Assembly: GCF_963920925.1 (NCBI RefSeq)
Contig: NZ_CAWUDI010000022.1
Location: 62,001-126,000 of the forward strand
Direction: 5' to 3'
DNA length: 64,000 nucleotides
DNA from: Rivularia sp963920925
Lineage (GTDB): Bacteria > Cyanobacteriota > Cyanobacteriia > Cyanobacteriales > Nostocaceae
Positions 36,136 to 45,019 of this stretch are shown here, piece after piece. Position 1 is the first letter of the stretch; each line of letters begins with the position of its first letter. A model generated the notes under the pieces. That model was given only the letters and a program-made list of their open reading frames with translations, was not told the origin of the DNA and ran no database searches. Both the position numbers and the translations under genes were made by a program.

Positions 36136-36686
36136 TTGCTCAGATATCCGCCTTGGAATAAATTTTCGCCGTAATCCGTCTTGAAATAAATTTTCGCCGT
36201 AATCCACCTTGAAATAAATTCCTGGGCTGCATATACAAAGTCGTGTCTTCCGCCTTGGAATAAATTCCCAGGCTCATATACAAAGTCGTCTTAAGACGAC
36301 TGGGGATATTTCGTTTGGTGATGATGATTTGAATTCAGTCCGTTTTCAACGGACTTCGTTTATTAGCCTGGGAATTTATTCCAAGGCGGCGGACATTTGC
36401 GAAAATTCCCAACCAGGCGGACATTTGCGGAAATTCCCAACCAAGGCGGCGGATTTTTCCGTTGGTTGGTAATGATAATTTGAATTCAGTCCGTTTTAAC
36501 GGACTTCGTTTATTAGCCTGGGAATTTATTCCAAGATGTGAGTTACGGCGAAAATTCCCAATCAAAGCGGACATTTGCGAAAATTCCCAACCAAGGCGGA
36601 CATTTTCGGTATTTATACCAAAACAACAATCCCAATCAAGCGAGTAAAATCAAGAAAATTTAAGCATAAGTTTTCATATAATAATC
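36136..36686. repeat. Array of palindromic REP/MITE-like elements
   Basis: 551 bp of repeats between the CHAT gene and the transposase. One complete element is at 36251-36388. Degenerate left-end copies (CCTTGGAATAAATT, CTTGAAATAAATT) lie at 36150-36235, a second right half at about 36440-36535, and short GGCGGACATTTGCG / AAAATTCCCAACC units alternate through 36385-36605. Open frames in it are repeat artefacts. Confidence 0.88.
36251..36388. mobile_element. 138-bp palindromic element, copy A
   Basis: Perfect 24-bp inverted ends: CGCCTTGGAATAAATTCCCA plus GGCT on the left, its exact complement at the right. Inside are two more palindromes, GTCGTCTTAAGACGAC and GTCCGTTTTCAACGGAC. No coding capacity. 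Same length and sequence plan as copy B at 38306-38443. Confidence 0.88.
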
Positions 36687-37106
36687 ATGGCTTTTTGGCG
36701 CACTTATTATCACCTTATTTGGGCAACTAAAGAACGTCACCCTTTAATTACACCTGAAAGAGAAACCGATCTTTATAAGTATATTGTTGATAAATCTGAT
36801 AGTCTTAATTGTATAATTCATGCTATTGGTGGCGTTGAAGACCACATTCATTTAGTCGCTTCTATTCCACCAAGTTTATCTATTGCTGATTTTGTCAAAA
36901 ATATTAAAGGTGGTAGCGCACATTTCTTAAATAAAAACAGTAGATTATCTGAAGATAAAGTTTCTTTTAGTTGGCAGCGTGGATATGGTTTATTATCTTT
37001 GGGTAGCAAACAGTTAGAACAAGCAGTTGGTTATGTAAAAAATCAGAAAAACCATCATTCTCAAGGAAGCGCGATCGCCACTCTAGAAAAATATAATGAT
37101 CAATAA
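36687..37106 (+). CDS. IS200-like (Y1 HUH) transposase
   Basis: 139-residue single-domain transposase of the IS200/IS605 TnpA superfamily, which moves single-stranded DNA using one catalytic Tyr. Visible: the N-terminal YYHLIWATKERHPLI strand, the HUH motif in EDHIHLVASIP, and the Tyr of the C-terminal helix (AVGYVKNQKNHH). It is complete in size. No TnpB accompanies it. It sits between two arrays of palindromic repeats, as REP-associated transposases (RAYTs) do, so it may act on those repeats rather than be a free insertion sequence. ATG at 36687. Confidence 0.88.
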   Translation: MAFWRTYYHLIWATKERHPLITPERETDLYKYIVDKSDSLNCIIHAIGGVEDHIHLVASIPPSLSIADFVKNIKGGSAHFLNKNSRLSEDKVSFSWQRGYGLLSLGSKQLEQAVGYVKNQKNHHSQGSAIATLEKYNDQ

Positions 37107-37157
37107 TGTAAAATTAAGTTGTTCTAAACTTTCCTATAAATAAAAAGGAACCATAAT

Positions 37158-37445
37158 ATGCAAGCTTACAAAGCCAAAGGCAAAATTGACGCAACAGGTA
37201 ATTTAGTAGTTACACAATCTATTGAAATACCACCCGGAAATGTGGAAGTAATTATTTTACAGGTAGCTGATGAAGTTAATGATTCTACAGAAACCCCCAG
37301 TGAATCGCAATCAGAAACACCTAAAAAGCGGGAATACAAAATTCAAGCACTGAAACACTTGCTGGAAAATGCACCACCAACATCACCAGATTTCGATCCA
37401 GATGAAGCGAGATGGGAAGCTTTAAAGGAGAAACATAATTTGTGA
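37158..37445 (+). CDS. Putative antitoxin for the PIN toxin
   Basis: 95 residues. The N-terminal half (MQAYKAKGKIDATGNLVV, then IEIPPGNVEVIIL) resembles a small beta DNA-binding fold of AbrB/VapB type as seen in cyanobacterial antitoxins. The C-terminal half is charged and likely disordered until bound to the toxin. Its end overlaps the start of the PIN gene by 4 bp (GTGA). AAGGA precedes the ATG at 37158. First gene of a three-gene operon. Confidence 0.8.
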   Translation: MQAYKAKGKIDATGNLVVTQSIEIPPGNVEVIILQVADEVNDSTETPSESQSETPKKREYKIQALKHLLENAPPTSPDFDPDEARWEALKEKHNL

Positions 37446-37858
37446 AGATATTGATAGACACCAATATTATTGTAGATGTAGCACTTGATAGAGATCCTTT
37501 TTTCGCAGCTAGCGAACAAGTGTTACGTTTTGTCGAACAGCAACGAGTTGAAGGATATATTAGTGCATCAACCTTTAGCGATTTATATTACATTATTCGC
37601 AAAACTAAAGGTCATACTTGGACTATACAATTTTTACAAGGAATAGCAACCTTCTGCCAAGTCGCTACGGTAAACCAAGCTACAATCTCAATGGCGCTTG
37701 CTAGCAATTTCAAAGATTTTGAAGACGCAATTGTGTACGGTGCTGCGGTAATTAACAATTTAGATGCTATTGTTACTCGCAATCAAAAAGACTTCCCGGT
37801 TACAACTCCACGAATTTTAACACCCGAACAATTAATTCAAGAGTTAACATCTTCGTAA
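37442..37858 (+). CDS. PIN-domain ribonuclease toxin (VapC-like)
   Basis: 138-residue PIN-domain protein, predicted Mg-dependent RNase. Acidic active-site residues are visible: Asp in ILIDTNIIVDVAL, a central Glu/Asp region after SASTFSDLYYIIRK, and Asp in FKDFEDAIVYGAA, plus IVTRNQKDFP, the typical closing motif. GTG start at 37442 inside the antitoxin stop. Together with the upstream gene it forms a VapBC-type toxin-antitoxin pair. Confidence 0.88.
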   Translation: MKILIDTNIIVDVALDRDPFFAASEQVLRFVEQQRVEGYISASTFSDLYYIIRKTKGHTWTIQFLQGIATFCQVATVNQATISMALASNFKDFEDAIVYGAAVINNLDAIVTRNQKDFPVTTPRILTPEQLIQELTSS

Positions 37859-37864
37859 ATCTAT

Positions 37865-38284
37865 ATGAATACCCAATTAGATTCAACCGAAATAAATCAA
37901 AAACAGCAACTCCTTAAAGATTACGAACCCGCACAAAAAGCATTAGCTACCCTAGAACAAAACAACGGCAATTTTAATACTGCTTTCGATGAACTTTGGA
38001 CTGAAAAATTCGGTACGGATACTTACGATAAAAAATCTCTTTGGCAATCTACTTTAACTGTACTACGCAAAGAACTTTGCGGTGATGATGGTTTCCAAGC
38101 TCAATTTAAAGAATATACTAAAAACCCCGGTAGCGCTCCATTACTTACCGGGTTGATTGTTTCAATTACAACTTTATCTGGTTTACCTTTAGATCCAGCT
38201 ATTTCAACAGTTGTTGTTTTATATTTACTCAAGGTGGGATTGAAGATTTTTTGCGAATATACCGAACCTGATAATAAAAACTAA
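37865..38284 (+). CDS. Unknown protein with C-terminal hydrophobic segment
   Basis: 139 residues starting MNTQLDSTEINQKQQLL, 6 bp after the PIN toxin gene, hence likely co-transcribed. The N-terminal ~85 residues are soluble and helical; a hydrophobic stretch (PLLTGLIVSITTLSGLPLD and AISTVVVLYLLKVGL) follows, suggesting membrane association, then CEYTEPDNKN. I do not recognise the family. Lying between a toxin-antitoxin pair and a copy of the 138-bp element, it could be cargo of the same mobile island. Confidence 0.7.
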   Translation: MNTQLDSTEINQKQQLLKDYEPAQKALATLEQNNGNFNTAFDELWTEKFGTDTYDKKSLWQSTLTVLRKELCGDDGFQAQFKEYTKNPGSAPLLTGLIVSITTLSGLPLDPAISTVVVLYLLKVGLKIFCEYTEPDNKN

Positions 38285-38644
38285 TATTGAAACTAAATCA
38301 TCACCCGCCTTGGAATAAATTCCCAGGCTCATATATAAAGTCGTCTTAAGACGACTGAGAATTTTTTGGTTGGTGATAATAATTTGAATTTAGTCCGTTT
38401 TCAACGGACTTCGTTTATTAGCCTGGGAATTTATTCCAAGGCGGCGGATTTTTCCGTCGGTTGCTGATGATAATTTGAATTTAGTCCATTACAACTATTT
38501 AATTAGCATCACAAGTACGGCTGTAACCAAATTTTTTACACTTACCTTGATATTTCTACTAAAATACGATAAATCAAAAGGGTATTCTGTAATATCGCAT
38601 TATAGATGAATTCGATGCAAAACTAATTTAATCTTACTATAATT
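38285..38644. repeat. Spacer with copy B of the 138-bp palindromic element
   Basis: 360-bp spacer. It contains the complete element at 38306-38443, a tail of GGCGGATTTTTCCGTCGG type as after copy A, and then about 150 bp of A/T-rich upstream DNA of the small membrane-protein gene. Confidence 0.7.
38306..38443. mobile_element. 138-bp palindromic element, copy B
   Basis: Same length and plan as copy A: CGCCTTGGAATAAATTCCCA plus GGCT, an inner GTCGTCTTAAGACGAC, GTCCGTTTTCAACGGAC and the complementary right end. Only a few positions differ. It starts 22 bp after the stop of the unknown protein gene. Confidence 0.88.
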
Positions 38645-38755
38645 ATGGATATTTTACTGTCAGATCCCCGTACTTTAATCGTTATATTTCCTATCGTTTT
38701 AGGATGGGTTTTGGTATATATATTGCTTCAAGAAATTGATAAAGATGTTTATTGA
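38645..38755 (+). CDS. 36-residue single-span membrane protein (possible PsbY-like subunit)
   Basis: Short open frame MDILLSDPRTLIVIFPIVLG then WVLVYILLQEIDKDVY. It is almost entirely one membrane helix with charged ends, the design of low-molecular-weight photosystem subunits. The R-TLIV-F-P-I-GW spacing recalls PsbY (for example an R-V-IV-P-I-GW pattern), but identity is weak and from memory. No clear Shine-Dalgarno. It may be a small photosynthetic or regulatory membrane peptide. Confidence 0.5.
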   Translation: MDILLSDPRTLIVIFPIVLGWVLVYILLQEIDKDVY

Positions 38756-39139
38756 TAGACTATTTAACTGTTATTTAACTGTCAACTCTTAACTAAAACG
38801 GGAAGTAAGAAGTAAGTAGGTAGGCATAATTAAATGTAAGATGTCATTGCGTTACCCTAACGGGTCAGCAAGCTGAACACGGAGTGTTCCCTAGAGAGGG
38901 AATGGAGGAACGACGTTAGCGCAGCGTCTCCCCAAGGGAGATAGCAACCGCAGTGACTGGGATTGCTTCGTTCCTCGCAATGACTGAGCGTATTATATTT
39001 ATTTGTATTAACCCACTTAGTAGGTTAGGTGATACAGAGCGAAACCCAACATTAACGTTAACGTCGGGTTTCACTTTTGAGGTAACATTTAGTAGCTAAT
39101 CTACTAGGATGAACTTTGAGGAATGGTAAAAAACGAATA
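38756..39139. repeat. Intergenic repeat of 142 bp with GTCATTGCG ends
   Basis: 384-bp spacer. A repeat at 38843-38984 has ends GTCATTGCG / CGCAATGAC and an internal TGAACACGGAGTGTTCCCTA segment. A second inverted structure around 39010-39075 holds GGTTAGGTGATACAG and ACCCAACATTAACG. No gene recognised. Confidence 0.65.
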
Positions 39140-39679
39140 CTAAGCAGTTTCCAATGATGGGCTAGGAAAATGCGGTTTTAATGCTTCAACCCAACGTGCA
39201 ATACGCTCGTCAGTTTTCTCACTTTCATTAACTTCATCAATAGGTAGTCCAATAAATTTACCATCGCGCACGGCGGAGGAATATTCATAGGTATAACCGT
39301 CGGTAGGAATTTCACCAACAAGGGTTGCACCCAATTTTTTAAAGTGATCGTATAAGGTTCCTAATGCACTGACAAACTGTTCGCCGTGGCTCTTATAATC
39401 TCCCGCACCGAATAGCCCAATGGTTTTACCTGTAAAATCAGGTTTGTCCATCTCCATTTCAAATAATGGATCTCGCCAGTCGTTTTGGACTTCCCCAGAA
39501 CCCCAGGTAGAACAACCAAAGAGCAAATGATCGTACTCAAGCATTTCATCAACACTAGTGAAATCTTCTTCCATGCTAAAAAGATCGCATAATTCTTCAC
39601 CAAAATGCTCATGTATCTTTGTGGCGATTTCTTCGGTTATGCCGGAAGTACTGCCGTAAAAAATAGCCATCTTTGCCAT
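39140..39679 (-). CDS. Long-chain flavodoxin
   Basis: 179-residue FMN electron carrier, substituting for ferredoxin under iron limitation and able to serve photosystem I or nitrogenase. The N-terminal FMN phosphate loop reads FYGSTSGITEE; isoalloxazine loops CSTWGSGEVQNDW and LFGAGDYKSHGEQFVSAL follow; the long-chain insertion and the DGYTYEYSSAVRDGKFIGL end motif are present. ATG at 39679, start MAKMAIFYG. Its P-loop and W-loop differ from the common cyanobacterial IsiB (GTQTGKTE, PTWNIGELQSDW, from memory), so it may be a specialised paralogue. Purine-rich AGAGG-type sequence precedes the start on the minus strand. Confidence 0.9.
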   Translation of the reverse strand: MAKMAIFYGSTSGITEEIATKIHEHFGEELCDLFSMEEDFTSVDEMLEYDHLLFGCSTWGSGEVQNDWRDPLFEMEMDKPDFTGKTIGLFGAGDYKSHGEQFVSALGTLYDHFKKLGATLVGEIPTDGYTYEYSSAVRDGKFIGLPIDEVNESEKTDERIARWVEALKPHFPSPSLETA

Positions 39680-40289
39680 AATTAAAGCTCCTCTGGGTTA
39701 AGCAATAAACTTTTTTGTGCTTCGATTCTGCGCGGATTTTTATTTTCAGAGATTCCCAGAGCTTATTCAATTTTAGATTTTCGCTAACAGGATTTTTGAT
39801 TGGTGATGAACGGATTATTCTCGTCATCAACCGATGAAAATCTAAAATAGACAACTCAAAACACTATTCCAAATTACATTTAGATTTGTTGCTGTGTTGT
39901 AACAGATATGACGAAATCTGTTATGTGTCTCATGCATTATCTGGCAGTTGAATAATTAATTCCCCAATTCCCAATGCCCCATTCCCCATATTCGTAACCT
40001 CTTTTTCTATTACCCCTAATTTGTGCGATACACCGTATTGTTCGGCTAAGCCGCACAAAAAGCTGAACGCCTATCGCCAAAAATAAATGTCTTGTGCAAC
40101 AATGGATACTCTGATTATTTTAAGTACTTGTAAAATTGACGATCAAAGCCGCTCTAAATTGGGATTATTTTAATCTAATTTCAACACTATTAGGACTTAC
40201 GCAAAAGTAACGATAAATGAGGTATCCCCAACGTTAAGATCCCCCCAACCCCCCTTTTAAAGGGGGGCGTTGCGTAAGTCCTAACTATA
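39680..40289. repeat. Intergenic region with intact MITE copy
   Basis: 610 bp. The left part is the upstream region of the flavodoxin gene, where Fur-type control would be expected but no site was identified. CCCAATGCCCC-like heptamers lie near 39965-39990. At 40191-40283 is the best copy of the MITE-like element. No gene recognised. Confidence 0.6.
40191..40283. mobile_element. 93-bp MITE-like element, copy 3 (best preserved)
   Basis: Terminal inverted repeats TAGGACTTACGCAA and TTGCGTAAGTCCTA (14 bp, perfect; 15 if one more base on each side is counted), flanked on both sides by ACTAT, a possible 5-bp target duplication. Inside is CCCCCCAACCCCCCTTTTAA followed by a G-run, which folds on itself. 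Related copies lie at 27782-27870 (opposite orientation) and 31793-31885. Confidence 0.82.
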
Positions 40290-41630
40290 CTAAATAGTTT
40301 TCACAACTTTCATCGAAACTCCACCACTAGGAACAATTGTAATACCCCGACGCACTGGTTTTACTGGTTTTTTATCGACTAATTCCAATGCAAATTTTTG
40401 GATAATAGTTGTTAATATCAATTTCATTTCATACATTGCAAAAGCCGCACCAATACAGCCCCGATAACCTCCCCCAAAAGGCAAATATTCAAATGCGGAA
40501 AACTTTTTATTTAAAAATCTTTCGGGAATGAATTTATCCGGTTGTTGATAAGTTGTTTCCTGACGATGAGCTAAATATATACAGGGAACTAAAACCGTAC
40601 CTTTGGGAAACTTTTCTCCAGCAACTTCTACTTTATCTATAGCCATGCGGGGAGTACAAATTAAAGCTATGGGGTGAAGTCGCATGGTTTCGGAACAAAC
40701 TGCATTTAGGTAAGGTAGTTGAACAATTGTTTCTGGGTTTTTTTTGTTTAAATTATCTAAATTATCTAAACTTTGTAATTCGTTAATTAATTTATCTTTA
40801 ACTTCTAGATGCGAGTGAATCAGATAAAATAACCACGCTAAAACTCCAGATGTGGTTTCGTAACCCAAAAGCAATAAAGAAACTAGTTGATCTCGCAATT
40901 CCTTATCAGTCATTTTACCGCCATTTTCGTCACTCGCTGACATTAACAAACTTAAAATATCTTCCCCTAAATTATCCTTTTTTATTCTACGTTCGGAAAT
41001 CTCAGCATATATTAATTTATCAATTTCTTCCCGTCTTTTGAGATAATTTCCCCAGGGACTCCATTTTCCTAAATCTTGCTGTAAAGGTGGAAAGAAAAAT
41101 AAGCTAGAAAACAGCGGTTTAGTAATATCATCTAATAAAGCGGTTAATAATTTTATTAATTTTTCGTAACGTTCCCCTGGAGTAATTCCAAATACCACCT
41201 GAAGGATAATTTGTAAAGTAATATCCGGCATTACTTGCTGCATAGAAACAGTATTACCAGGTTTCCAATCGCGAATTACATTATTAGTAATATTGCATAT
41301 TGTATCACCGTAGGATTTTAGGCGATCGCCATGAAATGGAGGCATTAATAATTGTCGCTGCCGATTATGTGATTTACCCTCTTGAAAGACAATAGAATCG
41401 CTGCCGAATAACGGTTTGAATACATGAGTAGCTTTTTTAAAATCTAATTTATTCGCGGAGATAGCGAAACAATCGTTAATAGCTTGGGGGCTGCTGAAGA
41501 AGACAACTGGCGGGGAATTTATACCCAAGACTCGTAAACTAAAGGTATCTCCATATCTTTGTGCATGGTTATCGAAAAAGTTTATCGGGTTAGCAATTAA
41601 TTGTAGGGTTTGGATTAAGGAATTAGTCAT
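40290..41630 (-). CDS. Cytochrome P450 (CYP110-like)
   Basis: 446-residue soluble-type heme monooxygenase. The I-helix oxygen-binding region reads LLLLGYETTSGVL, the K-helix ExxR is ETMRLHP, and the heme loop FGGGYRGCIGAAFA supplies the Cys ligand. The N-terminus starts MTNSLIQTLQLIANPINF. Cyanobacterial CYP110 enzymes hydroxylate fatty acids, alkanes or terpenes; the substrate is unknown. A related P450 is at 49634-51007. No redox partner gene is adjacent, so general ferredoxin or the nearby flavodoxin could supply electrons. Confidence 0.92.
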   Translation of the reverse strand: MTNSLIQTLQLIANPINFFDNHAQRYGDTFSLRVLGINSPPVVFFSSPQAINDCFAISANKLDFKKATHVFKPLFGSDSIVFQEGKSHNRQRQLLMPPFHGDRLKSYGDTICNITNNVIRDWKPGNTVSMQQVMPDITLQIILQVVFGITPGERYEKLIKLLTALLDDITKPLFSSLFFFPPLQQDLGKWSPWGNYLKRREEIDKLIYAEISERRIKKDNLGEDILSLLMSASDENGGKMTDKELRDQLVSLLLLGYETTSGVLAWLFYLIHSHLEVKDKLINELQSLDNLDNLNKKNPETIVQLPYLNAVCSETMRLHPIALICTPRMAIDKVEVAGEKFPKGTVLVPCIYLAHRQETTYQQPDKFIPERFLNKKFSAFEYLPFGGGYRGCIGAAFAMYEMKLILTTIIQKFALELVDKKPVKPVRRGITIVPSGGVSMKVVKTI

Positions 41631-41896
41631 ATAGATGGTAATTTATCGCACTTCATTACACCGCAAAGACACAAAGCTTGCGGAATTATATAAATAATTA
41701 GAAGAGTGTTGTTTTAATTTATTTTACAAGTTTGATTTTACAACAATAAAGGCGCAAAATAGCTTATCATCAGCATAATTTTTGCTAGAGAATCATCAAA
41801 AATAAAAGCCTCTCCCTAAAAAAAAGAGAGAGTATGTTAGCTCTAAGCCTTTCAGTGGCTAGGCTAAAAACTTATTCAACAATCATCTAACTTGTG

Positions 41897-43967
41897 TTAA
41901 ATAAAGGCGAAATTACTTTCCTCAAGATTCCCTTCCATACCCAATAAAACTGCAACATCTTGACTTAAAACATTAATTGTAGTTTTACCATCATCTATTT
42001 TGAAAGTTATATCTTCAAAAGATAAACCAATACCCGCAATTCCAATTACATCAACTCCACTTTCAAAGTCAGTAATTGTATTTGCGTTTAGCGGCAACTC
42101 TGCTGTCACAATCCAAAATTGATCTTTACCAGCACCACCACTAATTATATTTCCACCTTTTTCAGTAACAAAAAACCGATCGTTACCATCACCACCAATT
42201 AATCTATCGTTACCACCTGCAAAAAAGGTATCATCTCCATCACCACCATTCAAACGATTTCCTCCCCTACCTTGGGATGCATCCAAAATATCGTTACCAG
42301 CACCACCATTAATAACATCGTTTTTCCCGGCGAATAATTCATCATTACCGCTACCACCGAATACCCGATTACCACCGGAAATACTTTGAGTGGTATCTAC
42401 TAAATCGTTACCTTTTCCAGCAAATACGACATCTTTATTACCATCAAAATCTGGTAATAATCCAGTTTCCAAAATATCATCTTCAGCATCACCAACAATC
42501 AAAACTTCGGTGAGATATTCAAACTTTTCTCCCGGTAAAGCAGGTGTATTTCATGGCGGCATCCGTACTGGATTTTGCTGCTCGTAAGCATATGCCAATC
42601 CTATTAACGTAGATTCAGTAAATGCTTGACCAAACAAAGAGATACCAACAGGTAAACCCTCTTCAGTATATCCCGCAGGTACTGTAATATCGGGGAAACC
42701 CGTTAAGTTAGCTAAATAGTTGGCTCTGTAGGGGTCGCCGCCAACGTTTTCTAAATCGGCTTGATAAGTTGGGTCGTCAATTACGTTACCATCGGAATCA
42801 GTAATCGGAGTTGGTGGAGTGGCAATGGTTGGATAAACTATGGCATCTAATTTGTTGTCAACGAAAATATTATTTAATTCTTCCTGCAATTGTGGAATAC
42901 CTTGATTAATCGCTGTTTGATATTCGGGATTATCCAAACCACCAAATTCTAAGGAATCTTCGTATACTGCAATCCGATTGGGATTAACTGGAGTTTCCGA
43001 ATTAACCAATTCTGGATCTTTACTAGCTGCAATTAATTCCTCTAAATCCAAAATAATCTCTGGCTACACCAATTCTTGCACCTTTTAAAGCATTTTTATC
43101 CAAAAATTGAGTATAATCATCAAAAGTTTTTCCCTTGCTTGCTTCCGTTGCCGGATCGTTGGGATCGACACCAGCCATTACCCCCAGTGCGATCGCCGCA
43201 TCTTCAACAGAAAGAGCCATCGGGCCAGCCACATCTGCGGTAAGCGCGAGGGGAACTATACCATCAGCACTCACCAATCCCCGCGTCGGTTTTATACCTA
43301 CCAAACTCGTAACGGAAGAAGGGCCGCGAACCGAACCTGCCGTATCCGTACCAGTTCCCAAAGTCGCAAAATTCGCCGCAATTGCCGCACCCGTACCGCT
43401 ACTCGAACCACTAGCATCGCGATTGAGATTATAAGGATTGAGCGTTAAACCTCCCAAAGAACTGTAACCAAGCCTTCCAGAAGAAAGAGCAAATTCGCTC
43501 ATATTGGTTTTACCCAAAATAATCGCTCCAGCATCGCGAAATTCGCTTGTAGTAAAGGCATCATCTGGAGGAATCGAACCCGCTAAAACATCAGAACCCG
43601 CTGTAGTCGGTAAATCAAAGGTGTCATAATTATCTTTTAAAAGTACTGGAATTCCATACAAAGCTCCATCCGCACCTTGATTTCTCAACTTTGCATCTAA
43701 TTGCTTCGCCGTTTCCAAAGCATCGGGATTAACCGAAATTACCGCAGAAAGATTTGGCCCTTGATCGTCATAAGCTGTAATTCGATTCAGGTAGAGTTGG
43801 GTTAATTCCTCTACACTCAAAGCTCCGTAATTAAATGCTGTCTGAATATCGTTGACAGTAGCTTCTTGTAAATTAAAAGTAGATGGCGCTGAAAGATTGA
43901 AGGTAGAAGGCATATTTTTTGACCTGTAACTTTGGGGTTTGATATTGCTGTACGAAAAATTACTCAC
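41897..43967 (-). pseudogene. Decayed amidase with C-terminal RTX repeats
   Basis: One broken gene read right to left. The first piece (43967-43023) is the N-terminal half of an amidase-signature hydrolase (GIPVLLKDNYD, the Gly/Ser-rich SGSSSGTGAAIAANFATLGT and GTDTAGSVRGPSS with the catalytic Ser). After GVARDYFG the frame shifts and about 100 expected residues seem missing; DLEELIAASKDPE continues in another frame (to 42551). That frame ends at an in-frame TGA (42551-42553), beyond which the same frame continues NTPALPGEKFEYLTEV into RTX-like calcium-binding nonapeptides (GGAGNDIL, GGDGNDRF, GGAGKDQF). A deletion/frameshift plus a nonsense codon argue for a pseudogene. The intact gene would make a secreted, Ca-binding amidase. 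Confidence 0.85.
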
Positions 43968-44421
43968 AGCAAAACAGTAAGGCTTGGTAACTGAACTTTA
44001 GCCAATTACGTCATTTTATTAGGGCTGATTCGATTCAAAAGTTTAGCTCGCAAGGAATTGACACAAAAAAATTTAGCGTTCAGCTATGCTGTCTCTGTCG
44101 CCGATACATCCTACAATTAATTTACACTGAAAACTACAAATCTTAACGAGTAAGATATATTACTTTTATTCTTCGTTCGTAACTAATTTTTTGTTATAGA
44201 ACAGCCATATAATTAGTGTTTGATTGCTGTCTTCTCCCAACTTCCAGGAGACGTAGCACTACAACCCGTTGGAATGAATGAAAAGGACTACTAGCATAGC
44301 AAAGCGCAATCTTTTCTATATAAATTGTCAGTATTTTTTTAATTAAAATTGCGGAATCCTTATGTCTTGCTTTGGAGACTCTCTTGTAGTTACTTATAGC
44401 AGGTAAATTTTGGAGGATATC
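43968..44421. other. 454-bp divergent intergenic region
   Basis: Upstream DNA of both the decayed amidase (leftward) and the peptidoglycan-binding protein (rightward). A GAGACGTAGCACT fragment related to repeats elsewhere lies near 44250. No gene recognised. Confidence 0.4.
44412..44416 (+). promoter_or_regulatory. Shine-Dalgarno deciding the start at 44422
   Basis: GGAGG, 5 bases before GTG 44422. It excludes the upstream in-frame TTG at 44410, which lies before the site. Confidence 0.8.
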
Positions 44422-44979
44422 GTGAATACCGCAAATCTTCCTACTCTTAGAGAAGGTTCAAAAGGCGCGGAAGTCATCAAGCTACAAGAAATTTTAAAAC
44501 AAATCAATTTTTATTCTGGTGCAATTGATGGAATTTTTGGCTCTCAGACTAAAAATGCAGTTGTTAGATTTCAGCGTGAATATGGGCTTGTTGCAGATGG
44601 AATAGTTGGCTCAAAAACTTGGTCTAAATTAAATGAAATTGCAGGTGGGAATATGGAATGGCGACGCATGACGGAAGCTGAAGAAATAAATGAAATTAAA
44701 ATGATTGTTAATAATCGTATGGGTGTAGCAGCGCTTAATTTATTAGCATTAGAAAGTTTTCTTGGTTTTCAGTGTACCAGAAGCTTTTATATTAATGAAA
44801 AGTTTGGCGGCAATCAAAGGATAATGAGAGTTAAATGCGATCCCCCAAGAGGAGCATCCAGTGCTGTAGCTTATGAAGAAATCCGCATTATCTTCAATCT
44901 TTTTGAAGGGCAAATTGAAACTTTTGATGTTGAAAGAGTTATAGAAGGAACCGAACCGAAAATTAAATTGCCGGATTAA
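44422..44979 (+). CDS. Peptidoglycan-binding domain protein
   Basis: 185 residues from GTG 44422. Residues ~8-70 are a PG_binding_1 domain (LREGSKGAEVIKLQEILKQ, GAIDGIFGSQTKNAVVRFQ, GLVADGIVGSKTW). The remaining ~110 residues (EWRRMTEAEEINEIKMIV onward) are not recognised; they include RSFYINEKFGG and end KIKLPD. No signal peptide is visible, so localisation is unclear, although such domains can be exported by other means. It precedes the NACHT-caspase gene by about 200 bp with a terminator between. Confidence 0.8.
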   Translation: MNTANLPTLREGSKGAEVIKLQEILKQINFYSGAIDGIFGSQTKNAVVRFQREYGLVADGIVGSKTWSKLNEIAGGNMEWRRMTEAEEINEIKMIVNNRMGVAALNLLALESFLGFQCTRSFYINEKFGGNQRIMRVKCDPPRGASSAVAYEEIRIIFNLFEGQIETFDVERVIEGTEPKIKLPD

Positions 44980-45019
44980 TTTTTAGTTAATTAGCGAATG
45001 GTTAATACGAATAGAAAGA

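Noticed and set aside
36335..36647. Open frames on both strands in the palindromic array upstream of the transposase
   Set aside because: Their translations are the repeat read in different frames (NSQANKRSPLK and similar); no protein family.
43107..43448. Plus-strand frames inside the amidase gene
   Set aside because: Opposite the well-supported amidase coding sequence; Arg/Ser-rich shadow translations.
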